Assembly: GCF_026213295.1 (NCBI RefSeq)
Contig: NC_079423.1
Coordinates: 20,414,795 to 20,478,794 of the forward strand
Direction: 5' to 3'
Source of the DNA: Gadus chalcogrammus
Lineage: Eukaryota; Chordata; Actinopteri; Gadiformes; Gadidae
Length of the DNA: 64,000 nucleotides
Shown: positions 12,300 to 26,545 of the stretch, one piece after another
Numbering within the stretch: the first letter of the stretch is position 1
Layout: every line of letters begins with the position of its first letter
Made by a program: the position numbers and the translations under genes
Notes under the pieces: generated by a model
What the model was told of the DNA's origin: nothing
Database searches by the model: none
What the model saw: the letters and a program-made list of their open reading frames with translations, nothing else

Positions 12300-12610
12300 C
12301 CAGCGACGGGACTTCCGCGATCTGATCGCATTTCTCGAGGCAGATTACAGTGCCATGTCGCCAAACTATGACTGTGCGGCTGGAGAAGATGTACAGCGAA
12401 GCAGAAGCCTCGCTCCGTGAGATCCTGTCCATAACGGAGAAAGTTGCCATCCTCACCGATGCTTGGACAGCGTTGACTACGGAGGCGTATGCCTACCGTA
12501 CCGAAACCGTTCACTTTTTTACTGACTGGGTTGTGCAGAGTGCGATCCTGTAGACCCGCTCAATGCAAGAGAGGCACACTGCGGAAAACATGTTCGGCTA
12601 ACATTTTTCG
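12300..12610 (+). pseudogene. hAT (ZBED-like) transposase core fragment
   Basis: The plus frame reads EKMYSEAEASLREIL, then EKVAILTDAWTALTTEAY, then HFFTDWVVQSAIL. This is the conserved block around the first catalytic Asp of hAT transposases (TDAW, where D is catalytic), continuing to the DW..QS..L strand. A stop at 12551 and frame changes on both sides show decay. No BED finger or C-terminal dimerisation domain is nearby in the same orientation, so this is separate from the element at 9965-11031. Confidence 0.75.
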
Positions 12611-13610
12611 TTTCCAAATATTTATTTAAAAACGAAAATATCTGTTTTAGTTTTTGTGTGTTAAATGAAATGGTTTTATATCTTAAACAAATTCCGTTGC
12701 AAATAGGAGGCGCGCAGCTATCGCTTGTTAGTGCCAACAATCATAACCAAAAAACAGAAGTCACAGCTTGGTGAGAAGTCACATCTTGGTGGTCTTCAAT
12801 CTGGTTTTTAGTCAATCGTGTCTCTCTCCCAGATGATGACAGCAAGCTTATCTGAATGTTTTGTAGATTCCCCCTACTGTTACAAGCACTGCTGCCCAAG
12901 AGTCTATCAAAGACCGTTTCCAAGCCCAAATCATGCCACCCACAGTCCGTATTGAAGGTCAGTGACTGTTTGACTAAATGTTTTATCTAGTTGTCAATGG
13001 TGTGCTATAGATGATTGAGAAACATTTATGCCACATATGGCCATGTTTACTGAGATGTTTTTTACATTAGTTATGGTGGCCGTATAAACATATTGTGTCT
13101 ATAAAGAATGTGAACCAGAGACAGTGTGGTTGCTTCTAGAGTGATGCACAACACCACCCTCCCTGGCCTTCTTCATATTCTTTCCTGTATTCTACAGAGA
13201 CCAGAGAAAGACCAGAAGTCCAGTCCTGCAATATGACATCAGGTTGAATACGGCTGTCCCATTGTTTTACAATGGCTAAGGAAAGAAGTAGGTCACAACA
13301 CAAAGCATCACCATCTACACCTGGCATAGTTTTATTGTACGAGGGCACAGGAAAATGTAGTGAACTATTCGTAAACAACAATTCTTCCGCAAAATATATT
13401 TTCTCTAGCTGAATTGTTGGCAAGTAATTCACAAATGCAGACAGCGTAACTTTTCTAAGGTGTACTAACATAGAACAAAATGCAGAGATGTGATGGGAAT
13501 TTCACAACAGGATCAAATGTGATCCAGCCGATCATATTCAAGGGTCATTTTAATTGTTACTCTGTTTTAGTCAGTTCAACTGTACAATAACACAATTGTG
13601 TAATTGATGT
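12611..13610. other. No gene recognised; upstream of the tandem duplication
   Basis: Scattered short frames only. A possible small exon lies about 12900-12958, ending at GAAG|GTCAGT, but its frame cannot be tied to other exons. Confidence 0.3.
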
Positions 13611-13874
13611 CCAGTTCCATGGAACACAATTTTCAGTGTTTTAGTAAACATCTTGCAGCTACAGTGGAAATGTCCTCTATTCAGTATGGTTGGTTTTACT
13701 AAGAATGGTGTCCCCCCAACACAGTTTTTTTTCTGAGTGCGCCATACACTGGGAGTTCAATAATGGAAATGTCTTCTATTCAGTATGGATGGTTTTACTA
13801 ACCATGGTGTCCTCTCAACACAGTTTTTTTTTCTGAGTGTGCCATACACTGGGAGTTCAATAATGCAAGACTTA

Positions 13875-14654
<780 letters not shown>

Positions 14655-15310
14655 TTAGAGTTTGATCAAGGATGTCATTAAAAGTCCAAAGGACAGTGTC
14701 CTTACATACCATGAGGTTGTCTGTGTTACAAACTGTCCTCACATAACATGAATATTCCCCTGTCTCACATACAGATGTAGAAACTACAGCACTTGCTTGT
14801 AAAGTGGCTAGTTAAGGAATATCGTTTTTCTCTTTAATACACATTCTTACTTGTGACATCAATATGTACCTATATGGTGCATTGTCAGCTGTTTCCTGCG
14901 GCTTGATGCTGAAATTTGTTATGCAGTGACATGCCTCCCTTATCCAAAATGATTGCTAAATCTTGTTAAATATTCTGTCTTTGCACATACTGTATGCAGT
15001 ATTCCCATCTGTACCAGTTGATGCCTGTTCATCTTTGCATATTGCACCTTGCTGTGTTCTCAGCAGACCTTGCTAGTGGTCAGTTACAGTTTTGAGTAAA
15101 TGTTGTTAACTTCTGGCAATGCATGTCATGCCTGCTAAGGGGTTGCAGCATGAATAATGTGGCGATATCAGGCCATTTTTCCATGTCTTGATGGACATTT
15201 TGAGTAGAATATCATCTGTCAGGGATGTGAGCTGAGTATGTTATGCCTATATGTTGTTTTATGACTTGAGGAAAGTCGAGCACTGAATCTCCCTGTGTTC
15301 TCTTGTACAG

Positions 15311-17735
15311 AGACCGAATCAAGATCAGGGTGTCAATCATCCAGAGCTGCGGCAAATTATTCTGCTTGTGAGGTGAGTTTGAATTTACCTGTGTTATGAA
15401 ATTGACCAATGGTTAGAAGTACTGTGATGTTCCATGGAACACAATTTTCAGTGTTTTAGTAAACATCTTGCAGCTACAGTGAAAATGTCCTCTATTCAGT
15501 ATGGATGGTTTTACTAACCATGGTGTCCCCCCAACACTGTTTTTTTTTCTGAGTGCGCCATACACTGGGAGTTCAATAATGGAAATGTCTTCTATTCAGT
15601 ATGGATGGTTTTACTAACCATGGTGTCCTCTCAACACAGTTTTTTTTCTGAGTGTGCGATACACTGGGAGTTCAATAATGCAAGACTTAGAGTTTGATCA
15701 TGGATGTCATTGAAAGTCCGAAGGACAGTGTCCTTGCATACCATGAGGTTGTCTGTGTTACAAACTGTCCTCACATAACATGAATATTTCCCTGTCTCAC
15801 ATACAGATGTAGAAACTACAGCACTGGCTTGTAAAGTGGCTAGTTATATCGTTTTTTTCTCTTGAATACACATTCTTACTTGTGGCATCAATGTGTACCT
15901 ATATGGTGCATTGTCAGCTGTTTCCTGCGGCTTGATGCTGAAATGTGTTAGGTAGTGACATGCCTCCCTTATCCATATGGATGGTTTTACTAACCATGGT
16001 GTCCTCCCAACACAGTTTTTTTTTCTGAGTGTGCCATACACTGGGAGTTCAATAATGCAAGACTTAGAGTTTGATCAAGGATGTCATTGAAAGTCAGAAG
16101 GACAGTGTCCTTGCATACCATGAGGTTGTCTGTGTTACAAACTGTCCTCACATAACATGAATATTCCCCTGTCTCACATACAGATGTAGAAACTACAGCA
16201 CTTGCTTGTAAAGTGGCTAGTTAAGGAATATCGTTTTTTTCTCTTTAATGCACATTCTTACTTGTGGCATCAATGTGTACCTATATGGTGCATTGTCAGC
16301 TGTTTCCTGCGGCTTGATGCTGAAATTTGTTATGCAGTGACATGCCTCCCTTATCCTAAATGATTGCTAAATCTTGTTAAATATTCTGTCTTTGCACATA
16401 CTGTATGCAGTATTCCCATCTGTACCAGTTGATGCCTGTTCATCTTTGCATATTGCACCTTGCTGTGTTCTCAGCAGACCTTGCCAGTGGTCAGTTACAG
16501 TTTTGAGTAAATGTTGTTAACTTCTGGCAATGCATGTCATGCCTGCTAAGGGGTTGCAGCATGAATAATGTGGCGATATCAGGCCATTTTTCTATGTCTT
16601 GATGGACATTTTGAGTAGAATATCATCTGTCAGGGATGTGAGTTGAGTATATTATGCCTATATGTGGTTTTATGACTTTAGGAAAGTCGAGCACTGGATG
16701 TCCCTGTGTTCTTTTGTACAGAGACCCAATCAAGATCAGGGTGTCAATCATCCAGAGCTGTGCCAAATGACTCTGCTTGAGTCAGGTTTGAATTTACCTG
16801 TGTTTTGAAATTTACCAATGGTTAGAAGTACTGTGATGTTCCATGGAACACAATTTTCAGTGTTTTATTAAACATCTTCATTTTTTTAGGTGCACTGTGT
16901 CAGCGGTCAAAGTGGCACTTCTTCTGCGAAAGAGGGGATTGGAGAAGTTGGTGTCCAGCACCAGGAGGTGTCATCCCCTGTGTTCTCAGCAGACCTTGCC
17001 AGTGGTCAGTTACAGTTTTGAGTAAATGTTGTTAACTTCTGGCAACAACTTTGCCATGAGCATAGTTATTATAATATAGAAATGGCTGTCTGCTTGTCAT
17101 GTGCATGGTAGTAGAATATATTACAGTTTTACATGTATCCCCTCTATACCCATGGTGTTTGATTGGAAGGCAGACAGGCTCTTTAAGCCCATACTGTGCA
17201 ATGGTTTTTTTAGATGACCAGGGGAACTCTGCCTGTGTAACTTCTGGTTCACCTCATCTCCCTGACTCAGTTACTCAAGGTATGATTTAAATGCGGTGAC
17301 TAGGCACACTAGGCACACTTGCTAATGTCAACACACATAAATCATATAAAGAAGCTGGGTGTATTTTGTTTTTAACAAGCAGTGTAATGAAATGTCATGT
17401 TAATGAAAACAATCCAACTTAATTTTTTAGCAGATCTAGTACATCCTTGCAAGTAAATCTTTTTTTATCTTCTAACCTTTTTTTTTAATTGTTCAGGTTT
17501 CCGTGTTTCATCAAGGCGGTGTACGAAGAGACCATGGTCTGGTGAGGAGATACAAGCCGTGATAAAACATCTGAGGCCTTTTGTTGAAAATGGTGTCACT
17601 GCCACCAGTGGGCAGTGCCTGCAGTGCAAGGAAAAGGAACACCCTATCTTGGAGACAAGATCCATTCAAAACATTCGAGATTTTGTACGTAACAGAGGCT
17701 TGGCCTTTAAAAGGCATTCAAATTCTAAACGCTAA
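15311..17735 (+). CDS. Multi-exon (+) gene, C-terminal part; high-copy teleost family
   Basis: Exons supported by splice borders and frame: 15311-15372 (after TGTACAG, before GTGAGT), about 16891-16995 (after TTTTTTTAG), 17210-17280 (after TTTTTTTAG, ends CTCAAG|GTATGA), and 17498-17735 (after TTGTTCAG, stop 17733-17735). The last exon codes a basic domain with RPWSGEEIQAVIKHL, QCLQCKEKEHPILETRS and IRDFVRNRG. This W..EE......H...F...G......C..C......L..R....IRD.VRNR pattern recurs at the C-terminus of an uncharacterised multi-copy fish family. Function unknown. Upstream exons were not resolved because of the tandem duplication. It could be a mobile-element gene. Confidence 0.5.
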
Positions 17736-17886
17736 ATGCACTTTTGGATAGCTTGAGCCTTTCTAGGCATGTTTTACAAGTTGGTGTCCTGTGTTCAAAA
17801 ATGGGTTAGGTCACTTCATTTATTTTGCTCACAGGCATTTTTTTGTTTGTTTGTTTTGCTTTGTGGTTAGCCTGGGCCTTTTAAAG

Positions 17887-18539
17887 GTCCCATGACATGA
17901 AAATCTCACTTTATGAGGTTTTATAACATAAATATGAGTTCCCCTAGCCTGCCTATGGTCCCCCAATTGCTAAAACTTGCGTTTGGTGTAAAACGAGCAC
18001 TAGCTGTTCTGCTCGCCTTTGAAAAAACGGAGGCTCAAGTGCGCTGATTTGGAATGTCTGTATTGTTGACGTCATCAGGAATCTCATCTCCTCCCCTTAC
18101 TCTGTCTGGCCCGCCCAGAGACGTTGGCCCGCCAATGAGACTCGACCTTGCGAGCGCCGGTCGAGTCTATTTTGATAATATTTTGATATAGAGCTCCAGG
18201 ACTCCCGTGTGTTCTAGAATATTTACAGAACACGGCTAAAGGCTGTGTGCGCCTCGCCATTGCGATACATCCACTGTAAACAGAGCGAATGGTACCGTGG
18301 CTGCAAGCTGCTCAGGGCCACACCCCCACCCTCCTCCTTGACCCGCCTTGCTCCTCCTCATTTGCATTATAGCTACAGACACCAAAACAGCGCATTTGGG
18401 GGAAGCTCAATGTGCGACTGGCTCGGAGTGGCTGTAACTCTGCACCACGGCTGAATTTCGGGAACGTCTTTGAATACTGTGTTAGTTGCCCACTAATACC
18501 TATATTAAAGAATACATAAAATAGCATGTCATGGGACCT
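17887..18539. mobile_element. piggyBac-like TTAA MITE, short form (653 bp)
   Basis: Ends AGGTCCCATGACATG and inverted CATGTCATGGGACCT are flanked by TTAA (17883-17886, 18540-18543), the target duplicated by piggyBac. No transposase. The same family occurs at 54512-56479 (inverse orientation, with a large insert) and, more diverged, at 34228-36286. Confidence 0.9.
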
Positions 18540-18543
18540 TTAA

Positions 18544-19545
18544 TGTCAGGATTCACTTTTATTTTACTTTATTCATTTTTAAAATGCTGTCCTTTGTTAA
18601 GGAAGAGATTCTTGAGGGAACCAAATCAAATATAAGTCAGTGATTGAACAAATGTTGTGTTGTGTGTTAATAATGACAAACATATGATAATTGTATAATA
18701 AATAATTATTTTCAAAAAAATTGGCTTAAATGTAGATGAGTTAAGTTAATATTAGTATGGTGTACCTAATAAGCCTTTAGGTGAGTGTATACCCTCACTT
18801 TGTAATTAGTGATAATATCCCAAAGTAGATAAACATGTTTTTGAAGAGTGGGTTGGTAAGAAGCAAGTGTAGTTAGTTATATTTGGAGAAATTAGATTCC
18901 TTTATTCATGTTGATGTTAAAAGTCCAGGTCACTTCTAAAGGTCGATTTTAGGGGCTATGGGCCAGTAAAATGTTATCGTGTTTGATCAGAAAGTGAGAG
19001 AAACATGATTGCAGGTTAGCAGTTGGTTCAGGACATAATACTAGGGAGCAAGGATGCAACGATATGTGCTGGTGGGGTTGAGTTCGTCCTAGTGGATGCA
19101 AGCACTGTTTTTGTGTTATGCTCTTAGTTGATTTAATGACACTTGGCCCACCGGTAGGTAGACCCCATCAGATAAGAGCCGTGGTGTTATCTGTAAACTT
19201 TTGTAACTTGACAGTTTGATTGGATGAACTGATGTTTTCTAGAGGAAGAAGTGTAGAATGGAGTGATTATGCTCTTCATGTACTGTTCATCATCTGCAAA
19301 TGATGTCTCGATGTGATGAGTTATTTACACTTAGTTCAACTTATGTGCCACAATGTAATGCACAACAGAGGTCAACAAAGAAAACAAAAATGACCTCTTA
19401 ATATATTCCATATTATTATAATGGTGTGCCTCAGTCACTTAGGTCTTATAAACCATGTGTCCTCTCAAAACAGGTTATATTTGGTGTATGTGTATGGTGA
19501 CCTGTCCTTATAGACCTTTTGTCCTTTCAAAACAGGTTATACTTA
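18544..19545. other. No gene; possible unique or old intronic sequence
   Basis: AT-rich, no supported exon. 19430-19545 carries repeated TGTCCT(C/T)TCAAAACAGGTTATA text (two copies about 80 bases apart). Confidence 0.4.
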
Positions 19546-20130
19546 AGCTGTGTTCGAAATCGTTCCCTATACACTCGTTCCCTATTCCCTATATAGTGTA
19601 CATGATTTAGTGCACTATATAGGGAATAGGGAACGAGAATTCGGACACTACGCTGAACATTTCTAAACGTCATTTGCGTCAGTAAATGCGCCGGGTATTT
19701 GTGTGACGCAGACAGATGCGCCCACATCATGTAAACATACCAGGCACTCACGAGGAAAGCTGGAGGTTGTATTGATGTTGAATGTTACATTTCCTTGTTC
19801 AAGTATTTTTTTATTAATTTTGAATGTTAAATATTCTATGTTAAATCCCAAATAAATTGTTGACATTTCTAAACGAAAGCCGGAGACTCCATCATTAAAT
19901 GTATTCGTTTTCGCGGTTATTCAGCTTCTTCTTCTCCTCCGGAAAAACACGACCGCATTGCATTGTGGTATACGGGAGTAACATGTAGGGAACATCGTAT
20001 GTACCCTATTTTAAGTCCACTATATAGTGCCCTATATAGTGGACCACTGAGAATTCGAACACCCTACAAAATGGCGTGCACCCTATTTAGTGCACTACAT
20101 CCATGATAGGGAACGATTTCGAACACAGCT
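19546..20130. mobile_element. MITE with 25-bp TIRs and TTA target duplication
   Basis: Starts AGCTGTGTTCGAAATCG and ends as its inverse (CGATTTCGAACACAGCT), 585 bp, flanked by TTA (19543-19545, 20131-20133). Internally it holds CCCTATATAGTGCACTATA-type palindromes near both ends. PIF/Harbinger-like by target duplication. No coding region. Confidence 0.9.
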
Positions 20131-20133
20131 TTA

Positions 20134-20556
20134 GTGTGTGTGTATGATGACATCACTGTCCTTGTATACCACACTGTCCTTATAGACCTTGTTACAGAGA
20201 AGTCCTTACAAACCACCAGAAAGTCTGAAAAACAGCCATTTCTTATATCTCAGTTGTGCAAAGAAAATCTTTTAATTTTAAGTCGTGTATAGGTTCGCAG
20301 ATTTTTTTCATGATTTTACATATGTTTTTTGTAGCTCTAGCACCACCGGAACCCGGTGTCCTCGTAAACCTATGCCCAGTCTGATTTGAGCAAAAAATTG
20401 AAAATTGTCCCTATAGCCCGACAAACGGGTATGTGTGTGTGTGTGTGTGTGTTTGTGTGTAGTTTATTCCCTGCTGAGACTGAGCTAGCAGAAGAGTGTG
20501 TGTGTGTATCTGCTGGTATGAATCGCATTGAGCCGGGCCTCAAGGCTGCAGGCTTA
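20134..20556. other. No gene; TG-rich spacer
   Basis: Contains GTCCTTATAGACC repeats like those at 19500 and a short TG array (20430-20460). Nothing else seen. Confidence 0.4.
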
Positions 20557-21620
20557 GGTTGCGTCCCATTTCTACCCCTTACCCCTCCGCCTTACCCCTC
20601 CCCCTTGGTTTGAAGGGGTAAGGGTGTCCCAATTCTCATTTTGGTTAAGGGGTAGGGCGAAGACAAAATGCTACGTAGCCCTTGAAACGAAGCCAAAACG
20701 TAGCTTGAAACGAAGCTATCCAATGACCACACTTCAAAGGGAGGGCTTCGAGGAAAATCCGGCCGAAAATGCATTTTTACTAGTTGTTATCATTCGGACT
20801 CATGATGTAAAGTTGACTGTATATTCAGCTCGAAGTCATACACGGACAATGCGATCTCTGAGCTCGATATAAAACATTACATAACGGTAAATAACCGTTG
20901 AACTATACAAGATTTTAGCGCTCTCTAGTGGCCAACCGAAATCGCCAAATAAACAAACAGCAGCGATGGTTCAAGCGAAGGACACGCACAAATGTAAGTA
21001 TTTTCAGCACTTTAATTACGGCAGACTGGTGTAATAATACTATTTTCGAGCGGTTTTTAATTGTGAAGTTAGTTTTGAATCACTAGTCAAGTTTGTTTTG
21101 ATTCACTAGTCAAGTTTGTTTTGAATCACTAGAAGCCGATGCTAATGTGTTCCGCTATCGCTATTTGTTGAGATAGATATCCGATAACCCTTGACATGAC
21201 ATGTTAAGGTTTCAAGTAACATTTGTGTGCAGTGGATATGCTTACTACTACTATTCCTTGGTTGATTATACCGGCGCACTGCTTTGATATCGGTAAAGCT
21301 GCCACCTAGGCTACGTCGCTCGCCTGTCAAACTGAAGATTTCCTTTTCCACCTTTACATCAGGGACACCACAGGAGACCAGACGGCTCATTCATTTCAGG
21401 GGGACCAGGGACAATGAGTTCCTAAAATCGAAAATGATCGCCAGAAAACAGTGGGAGTGAGACTTACGTTGTTCAATCTTTTCATTCTTGCGTCTGTTTT
21501 CTACTTTGGTATTTCTGTGTTGAGCTCAATAGCCCACTGAATGTCTGTGTCATTATACCAATTGCCTAATTAATGTATCAACCAAACGAGACCATTGTTT
21601 TTGTTGTAATTTAGTATTTT

Positions 21621-21721
<101 letters not shown>

Positions 21722-21839
21722 CCGAGCTAAATTTAATTTGATTTTGTTTTATTTTTTATCATTGTTCATACCTTCATTCCACCAAATATTGGTTCCTAAG
21801 TAAGTTGGTTTCGTTGTTCCCTATGGCATGCCTTTTGTT

Positions 21840-21956
21840 TCCCTGGGGAGTGGTTTGGCGTTGCACCTGTGTGTACCTGTGTGTACCTGTGTGTGTGTGT
21901 GTGTGTGTATGTGCAATGACAACAAATAAAATCCTATCCTATCCTATGGCAATGTT
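21840..21956 (+). mobile_element. LINE (CR1/L2-like) 3' tail
   Basis: TGTGCAATGACAACAAATAAAA followed by short direct repeats (TCCTATCCTATCCTA) is the 3' end form of fish L2/CR1-like LINEs and the SINEs using them. Only the tail is present. Confidence 0.5.
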
Positions 21957-22384
21957 TTGATATGTTGAGGGGAGTATCTTATGTCTGCATTTATTTGAAA
22001 GAGCATATGCACAGAAAAGCAGACGGACAGTTACAATGGAGATCCAGCGAGTTTTTAAAGCCATGTGACGCGTCGCATCACATAGGGAAGTTAACGCCAG
22101 CATTTCTGACGTTTTTATCCACTAATTCATTATGTTATGTGAGGCAACGCAACGCAACGTATGCTTGATCTGAAACATGCCTACTCGTGGCTTCTGTTGA
22201 CATAGCAGTCAGCGACGATGAAGCCACGTAATGGAGGGGCGTCCCATTTCTTAGGGGAACGTTTTACCCCTCTGTATTGAGGGGCAAGGGGAAGGGGTAA
22301 GGGGGAGGGGTAAGGGGAAGGGGGAAGGGGTAAGGGGAAGGGGGAAGGGGAAGGGGTAAGGGCTAGAAATGGGATTGGGCCTTA

Positions 22385-24200
22385 ATGAAGGCTGCTCTGA
22401 CAGCACTCTGGGCACTATGTGTGTGTATGTATGTGTGTTTACGTAGATGCATGCTTTTGCATGGGTGTTAGAAGTTAACACGTATGAACACGCATGCGTA
22501 CGTATGAATGTCTGTGCATATGTCTTTTGTGTGCGTGTGTCACTCCATAAGTTTATTGCTGTGTGTGTGTTGGGTAATCTAGTGTGCAGTGCATTATGCT
22601 TCCTCGTTGCTCCACTGATGGCTTCTAATCCATAATAAGATAAAGGAGCCGTTCAGCGTGCAGCAGCCGGCCCTCAGCTGGCCCGCAGCCACTCCATTGA
22701 GTCCTTGACTATGTGATGGACTGGAAAAACTGCTGCAGGTCCCTCGCACGCACACACATAAAACACGGGGTTGGGTTCCAGTTGCAGGACCTGCCTGCAC
22801 GACTACTACTCTGGTGAACCATCTGTGTTTACTCTCACAGCTATTTATTCAGTTAGCATTCATTTAGCCTTCTTGTGAAACCACTGAATTCAGATTCATT
22901 TTAAGGTGCAGGTAGGACTTCGGCACATCTCTCTCGGATGCCAACAGCTAAGCTTTGGATCTTTTGAGAATTGAATCCAGCACCCAATGAGTACATCATA
23001 GTCCCCTCAGTATCCTGCCCCCTGCCTGGGTACTTGTCAGTGATCCTTTCAAAGTTGAAAAGTAGAAAATTCTCCCTTAAATTGCTTGAGGCAAATTATC
23101 CTTAAATTCTTGAGTGGTGTTTCTGTTGCTTGCATTATCATCCGGACCAATCCCAACCTCTTTCTCTCAGTTTCTTGATGACACAGCAGAGTGATGTACG
23201 ATCTCCATGTTGAACACAATTGCCAAGTATCATTTACATACACAGATACACACACATGCCTGGCACACGGAATAATACACCAAGAGCATTGTAGGAATAG
23301 TGGTCAAGAGATTGTGTACCAGCAAGAGGTCATGCAACTGCCGAGTGCTGTTATGAAAGGATTGTTGGTCTTGTATTCAAAGTGTAGAATGCATATAGAA
23401 TTTCCTTAAAACACTTTTCAGTCTATCTCACAGGGCCATCCTTTCTGCCTACATCCTCCTACAGCCGGGGAACAGGGGATGTTTGGAGGGGGACTGTAAT
23501 GAGAAAAATTGTCAAGGCAGTTAGATTGTCAGAGAGACAAAAATAAAGTTGTTTCTGTTGCAACTGCTCCCAGCCAATCAGTGGCCTTCCTTTGAGACGT
23601 GTGTCCATACATGTGTCCATACATCTATATGTAAATTTTGTTGGGAGGAGGAGAGGGTAAGGAGGGGCTTTCGTGCATGGGAGAGAGAGCGGGTGACAGG
23701 GTTTGAACCTTTTCCATGTATGCCGTTGCTTCCCATATTTTGGGTGGAAATGACGAGCTTGAGTTTAGCCACTGTGTGATGATTAATCTTGATTCAATCA
23801 AAATTCCTTTTGCTTCCCTCTGTGACTCTGAAAACATGCACACACACAGGCACACACACACACACACACACGTACACACAAACACACACATGCACATGTA
23901 CACACACGCATACAATCACGGCCACAGATGCAGACGCACACACACACCTGCATATACATCAACGCACGCAAACACCTGCACTCACATTTGTATGTTTATA
24001 GCTGCCGGCTGATATGAGGTTGTTGAAATTCTGGTCTTGTTCGTTATTTGGTTCAGAGCAGAATATTGACTATTAATATTGGCTCTGGCTGTTACAAGTG
24101 GTAATATGACTTTGTTTAGCTATGACAGTGCTGCACTTTACAACATAAACAATTGTAATAGTACTGTAGTCTTGCTGTATTCAACTAATTTCTTTGCATA
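22385..24200. other. Apparently unique, non-coding sequence
   Basis: No repeat ends or convincing exons. 22570-22800 has balanced composition and no frame, so it could hold a conserved non-coding element. 23838-23985 is an impure CA/CACG array. Confidence 0.4.
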
Positions 24201-24324
24201 TGTTTTCATTTACTTTCATTTACTCTTATTTTATTTTATTTTATTGTATGACAATGTTTATATGTGAAGCAATTTGAGTCTGCCTTGTGTATGAAACGTG
24301 CTATATAAATAAAGTTGCCTTATG

Positions 24325-24325
<1 letters not shown>
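24200..24325 (+). mobile_element. LINE/SINE 3' tail (GCTATATAAATAAAG type)
   Basis: AAGCAATTTGAGTCTGCC then CGTGCTATATAAATAAAG is the common 3' end of fish LINE-derived repeats. It is followed directly by the TG array 24327-24406, which probably grew from the tail. Confidence 0.5.

Positions 24326-24326
<1 letters not shown>

Positions 24327-24406
<80 letters not shown>
24327..24406. repeat. (TG)n microsatellite
   Basis: Pure TG array of 80 bases. 24407-24790 after it is G/C-mixed non-coding sequence with no feature seen. Confidence 0.99.
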
Positions 24407-24407
<1 letters not shown>

Positions 24408-25117
24408 CTGTTATGGTGCAGACCGTAGTCTCGCTATGTTAGCCTCCCCTAATCCCTGTGTAGCTCGGCGAGCCGGTCGTGCCAGTGCTCCACGCTCAGT
24501 AGACAGCCAGCCAGACATCCAGCCGGCCAGGAAGATACTATCCGAGGTATAGCCCAATGCTTTCAGCTGTGGCTCACCTGTCCCCCCTGTACATTTACAA
24601 ACAACTCCTTCCTCCTGTCTGCGGAGGGAGAGACACAGAGCCAGAGAGAAAGAGAGAGAAATAGTTTCTGTGTGTGTGTGTGTGGGGTGGAGAGGAAAAA
24701 AGGAGTTGAAGAGAGCAAGAGGGCGGGCCGCCTTTGACCTTCGTAGCTGTGTCAATTTTCACATAAGGAACAAAGGAGAGGAAAGACTGTGGGCCCTATC
24801 TTGCATCCGGCGCAAGTGACTTAGTCACTGGCGCATGTGTCGTTGCTAGTTTACAACTGGCGCAGTGCGTTATTTTCCCACCAGCGCCACTCGCCGGTAA
24901 ATTAGGGATTGATCATGCGCCCCAAGGGGCGGTTCGGCGGAAGGAGGAGGCCGTCTCTGAATACCATTGCGCTACTGACCAGGAAATACCTCGTTTAAAG
25001 TCAGTGGCGCGTTGTTCAGATGCTATTTTAAGGGCGCATGCATACATGCACATGCGATGCATACGGATTGCTTGTGCACCTCGCGCATACACTTTGCTTC
25101 TCTCATCTACCTAGCCG

Positions 25118-25640
25118 TAGCCTGGCTCCGCCCGCCTAAGTACTTCCGCTCAATTTGAATTTCCCTTCAGTACTAGGTCTGGACCTGCTGTATGTAATTT
25201 GGTTTTCTTGTGCCGCCACAGCGGCCACCAATCAGCGAACAGAGGGCGTGTCTGAGAACAATGACGATGAAGTCGTACGCCAGTTTGAGTTGTTGTTGTA
25301 GGTCGGTAGTTGATTTACAATGTGCAATTTTTCCCTGATAAATTAAATTCGACGAACAAAACCTGCAGCTGTCGTTGACGGACATTTTCGTGCAGACGCG
25401 CAAGGTGTTTGGTTTGTGTACAACCTGCGCGTGATTCCCGGCGCATGACATACGTCACAACCAAACGTTAGCGATTGGTTATGGCAGATCCAGAGTGGCA
25501 CTGGGCAGTTCCAATCATTTTAGACTTCAACAGACACCCGCCTTCAAGTGAGTTAACGTTTGTCAATTGATTAGGTCCAGACTCTCTGTACAAATGAAAT
25601 GAAATGAAGTGAAGTACGAGAGTCTGGTAGAACCAGGCTA
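25118..25640. mobile_element. TIR MITE with 9-base target duplication
   Basis: Starts TAGCCTGG and ends CCAGGCTA. Flanked by ACCTAGCCG on both sides (25109-25117, 25641-25649). A 9-base (or 8-base) duplication fits hAT, MULE or Merlin; the TAGCC...GGCTA ends do not decide. A GAAATGAAATGAAGTGAAGT run lies near the right end. No coding region. Confidence 0.85.
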
Positions 25641-25914
25641 ACCTAGCCGCACATTCTTGGTAAATTATTTGGGAAAGAACAGCTGATGCAGCGGTAATAA
25701 GTTGTACTTTTAAATCAATGCATCTCCAAACACCGTACAGCAAACACATATTTTCTTGACACAGACATCGTGTAGGCCTACATGCCCATAACTTTTAGGA
25801 TTGATGAGTAGGCCTATTTGATCGTGAAAAACATTGTTTTACCGCGAGTGAGTGTTAAAAAGAATGAATGAATGCGGGCGCGCGTGTGTGCTCTGTTTAA
25901 ACACACGCAAACTA

Positions 25915-26545
25915 AACTATCCGTGGTCGGGTCGCGGCGGGAGCAGCTCAAGCAGGGGGCCCCAGACTTCCCTTTCCCGGGCCACATTGACCAGCTCTGA
26001 CGGGGGGATCCCGAGGCGTTCCCAGGCCAGTGTTGAGATATAATCTCTCCACCTAGTCCTGGGTCTTCCCCGAGGTCTCCTCCCCACTGGACGTGCCTGA
26101 AACACCTCCCAAGGAAGGCGTCCAGTGGGCATCGTTACCAGATGCCCGATTCCCGAACCACCTCAGCTGACTCCTTTCTAAGTAAAGGAGCAGCGGCTCT
26201 AATCCGAGTTCCTCACGGATGGCTGAGCTTCTCACTCTATCCCTAAGGGAGACGCCAGCCACCCTTCTGAGAAAACTCATCTCGGCCGCTTGTACCCGCA
26301 ATCTCGTCCTTTCGGTCATCACCCAACCCGTCATGACCATAGGTGAGGATAGGAACGAAGATCGACCGGTAGATCGAGAGCTTTGCCTTGCGGCTCAGCT
26401 CTCTTTTCGTAACAACGGTGCGGTAAAGCGAACGCAATACCGCCCCCGCTGCTCCGATTCTCCGGCCAATCTCACGCTCCATAGTTCCCTCACTCGCGAA
26501 CAAGACCCCGAGGTAGCCTACTTGAACTCCTTCACTTGGGCAAAC
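25915..26545 (-). pseudogene. RTE (Rex3-like) LINE, 5'-truncated copy
   Basis: On the minus strand, three frames together give the C-terminal third of an RTE reverse transcriptase: GYLGVLFASEGTMEREI, then RELSRKAKLSIYRSIFVPIL, then FLRRVAGVSLRDRVRS, then GRPRTRWRDYISTLAWERLG. At least two frameshifts separate them. It matches the 3' part of the larger copy at 40321-43370. The catalytic FADD box lies beyond the truncated 5' end, so it is dead. Confidence 0.85.

Noticed and set aside
12900..12960. Additional upstream exon of the 15.3-17.7 kb gene
   Set aside because: There is a donor-like GTCAGT, but no acceptor and phase could be matched to later exons.
22261..22370. Telomere-like GGGGTAAGGGG array
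   Set aside because: The unit is not TTAGGG and it lies within the TIR of a transposon with a TTA target duplication.
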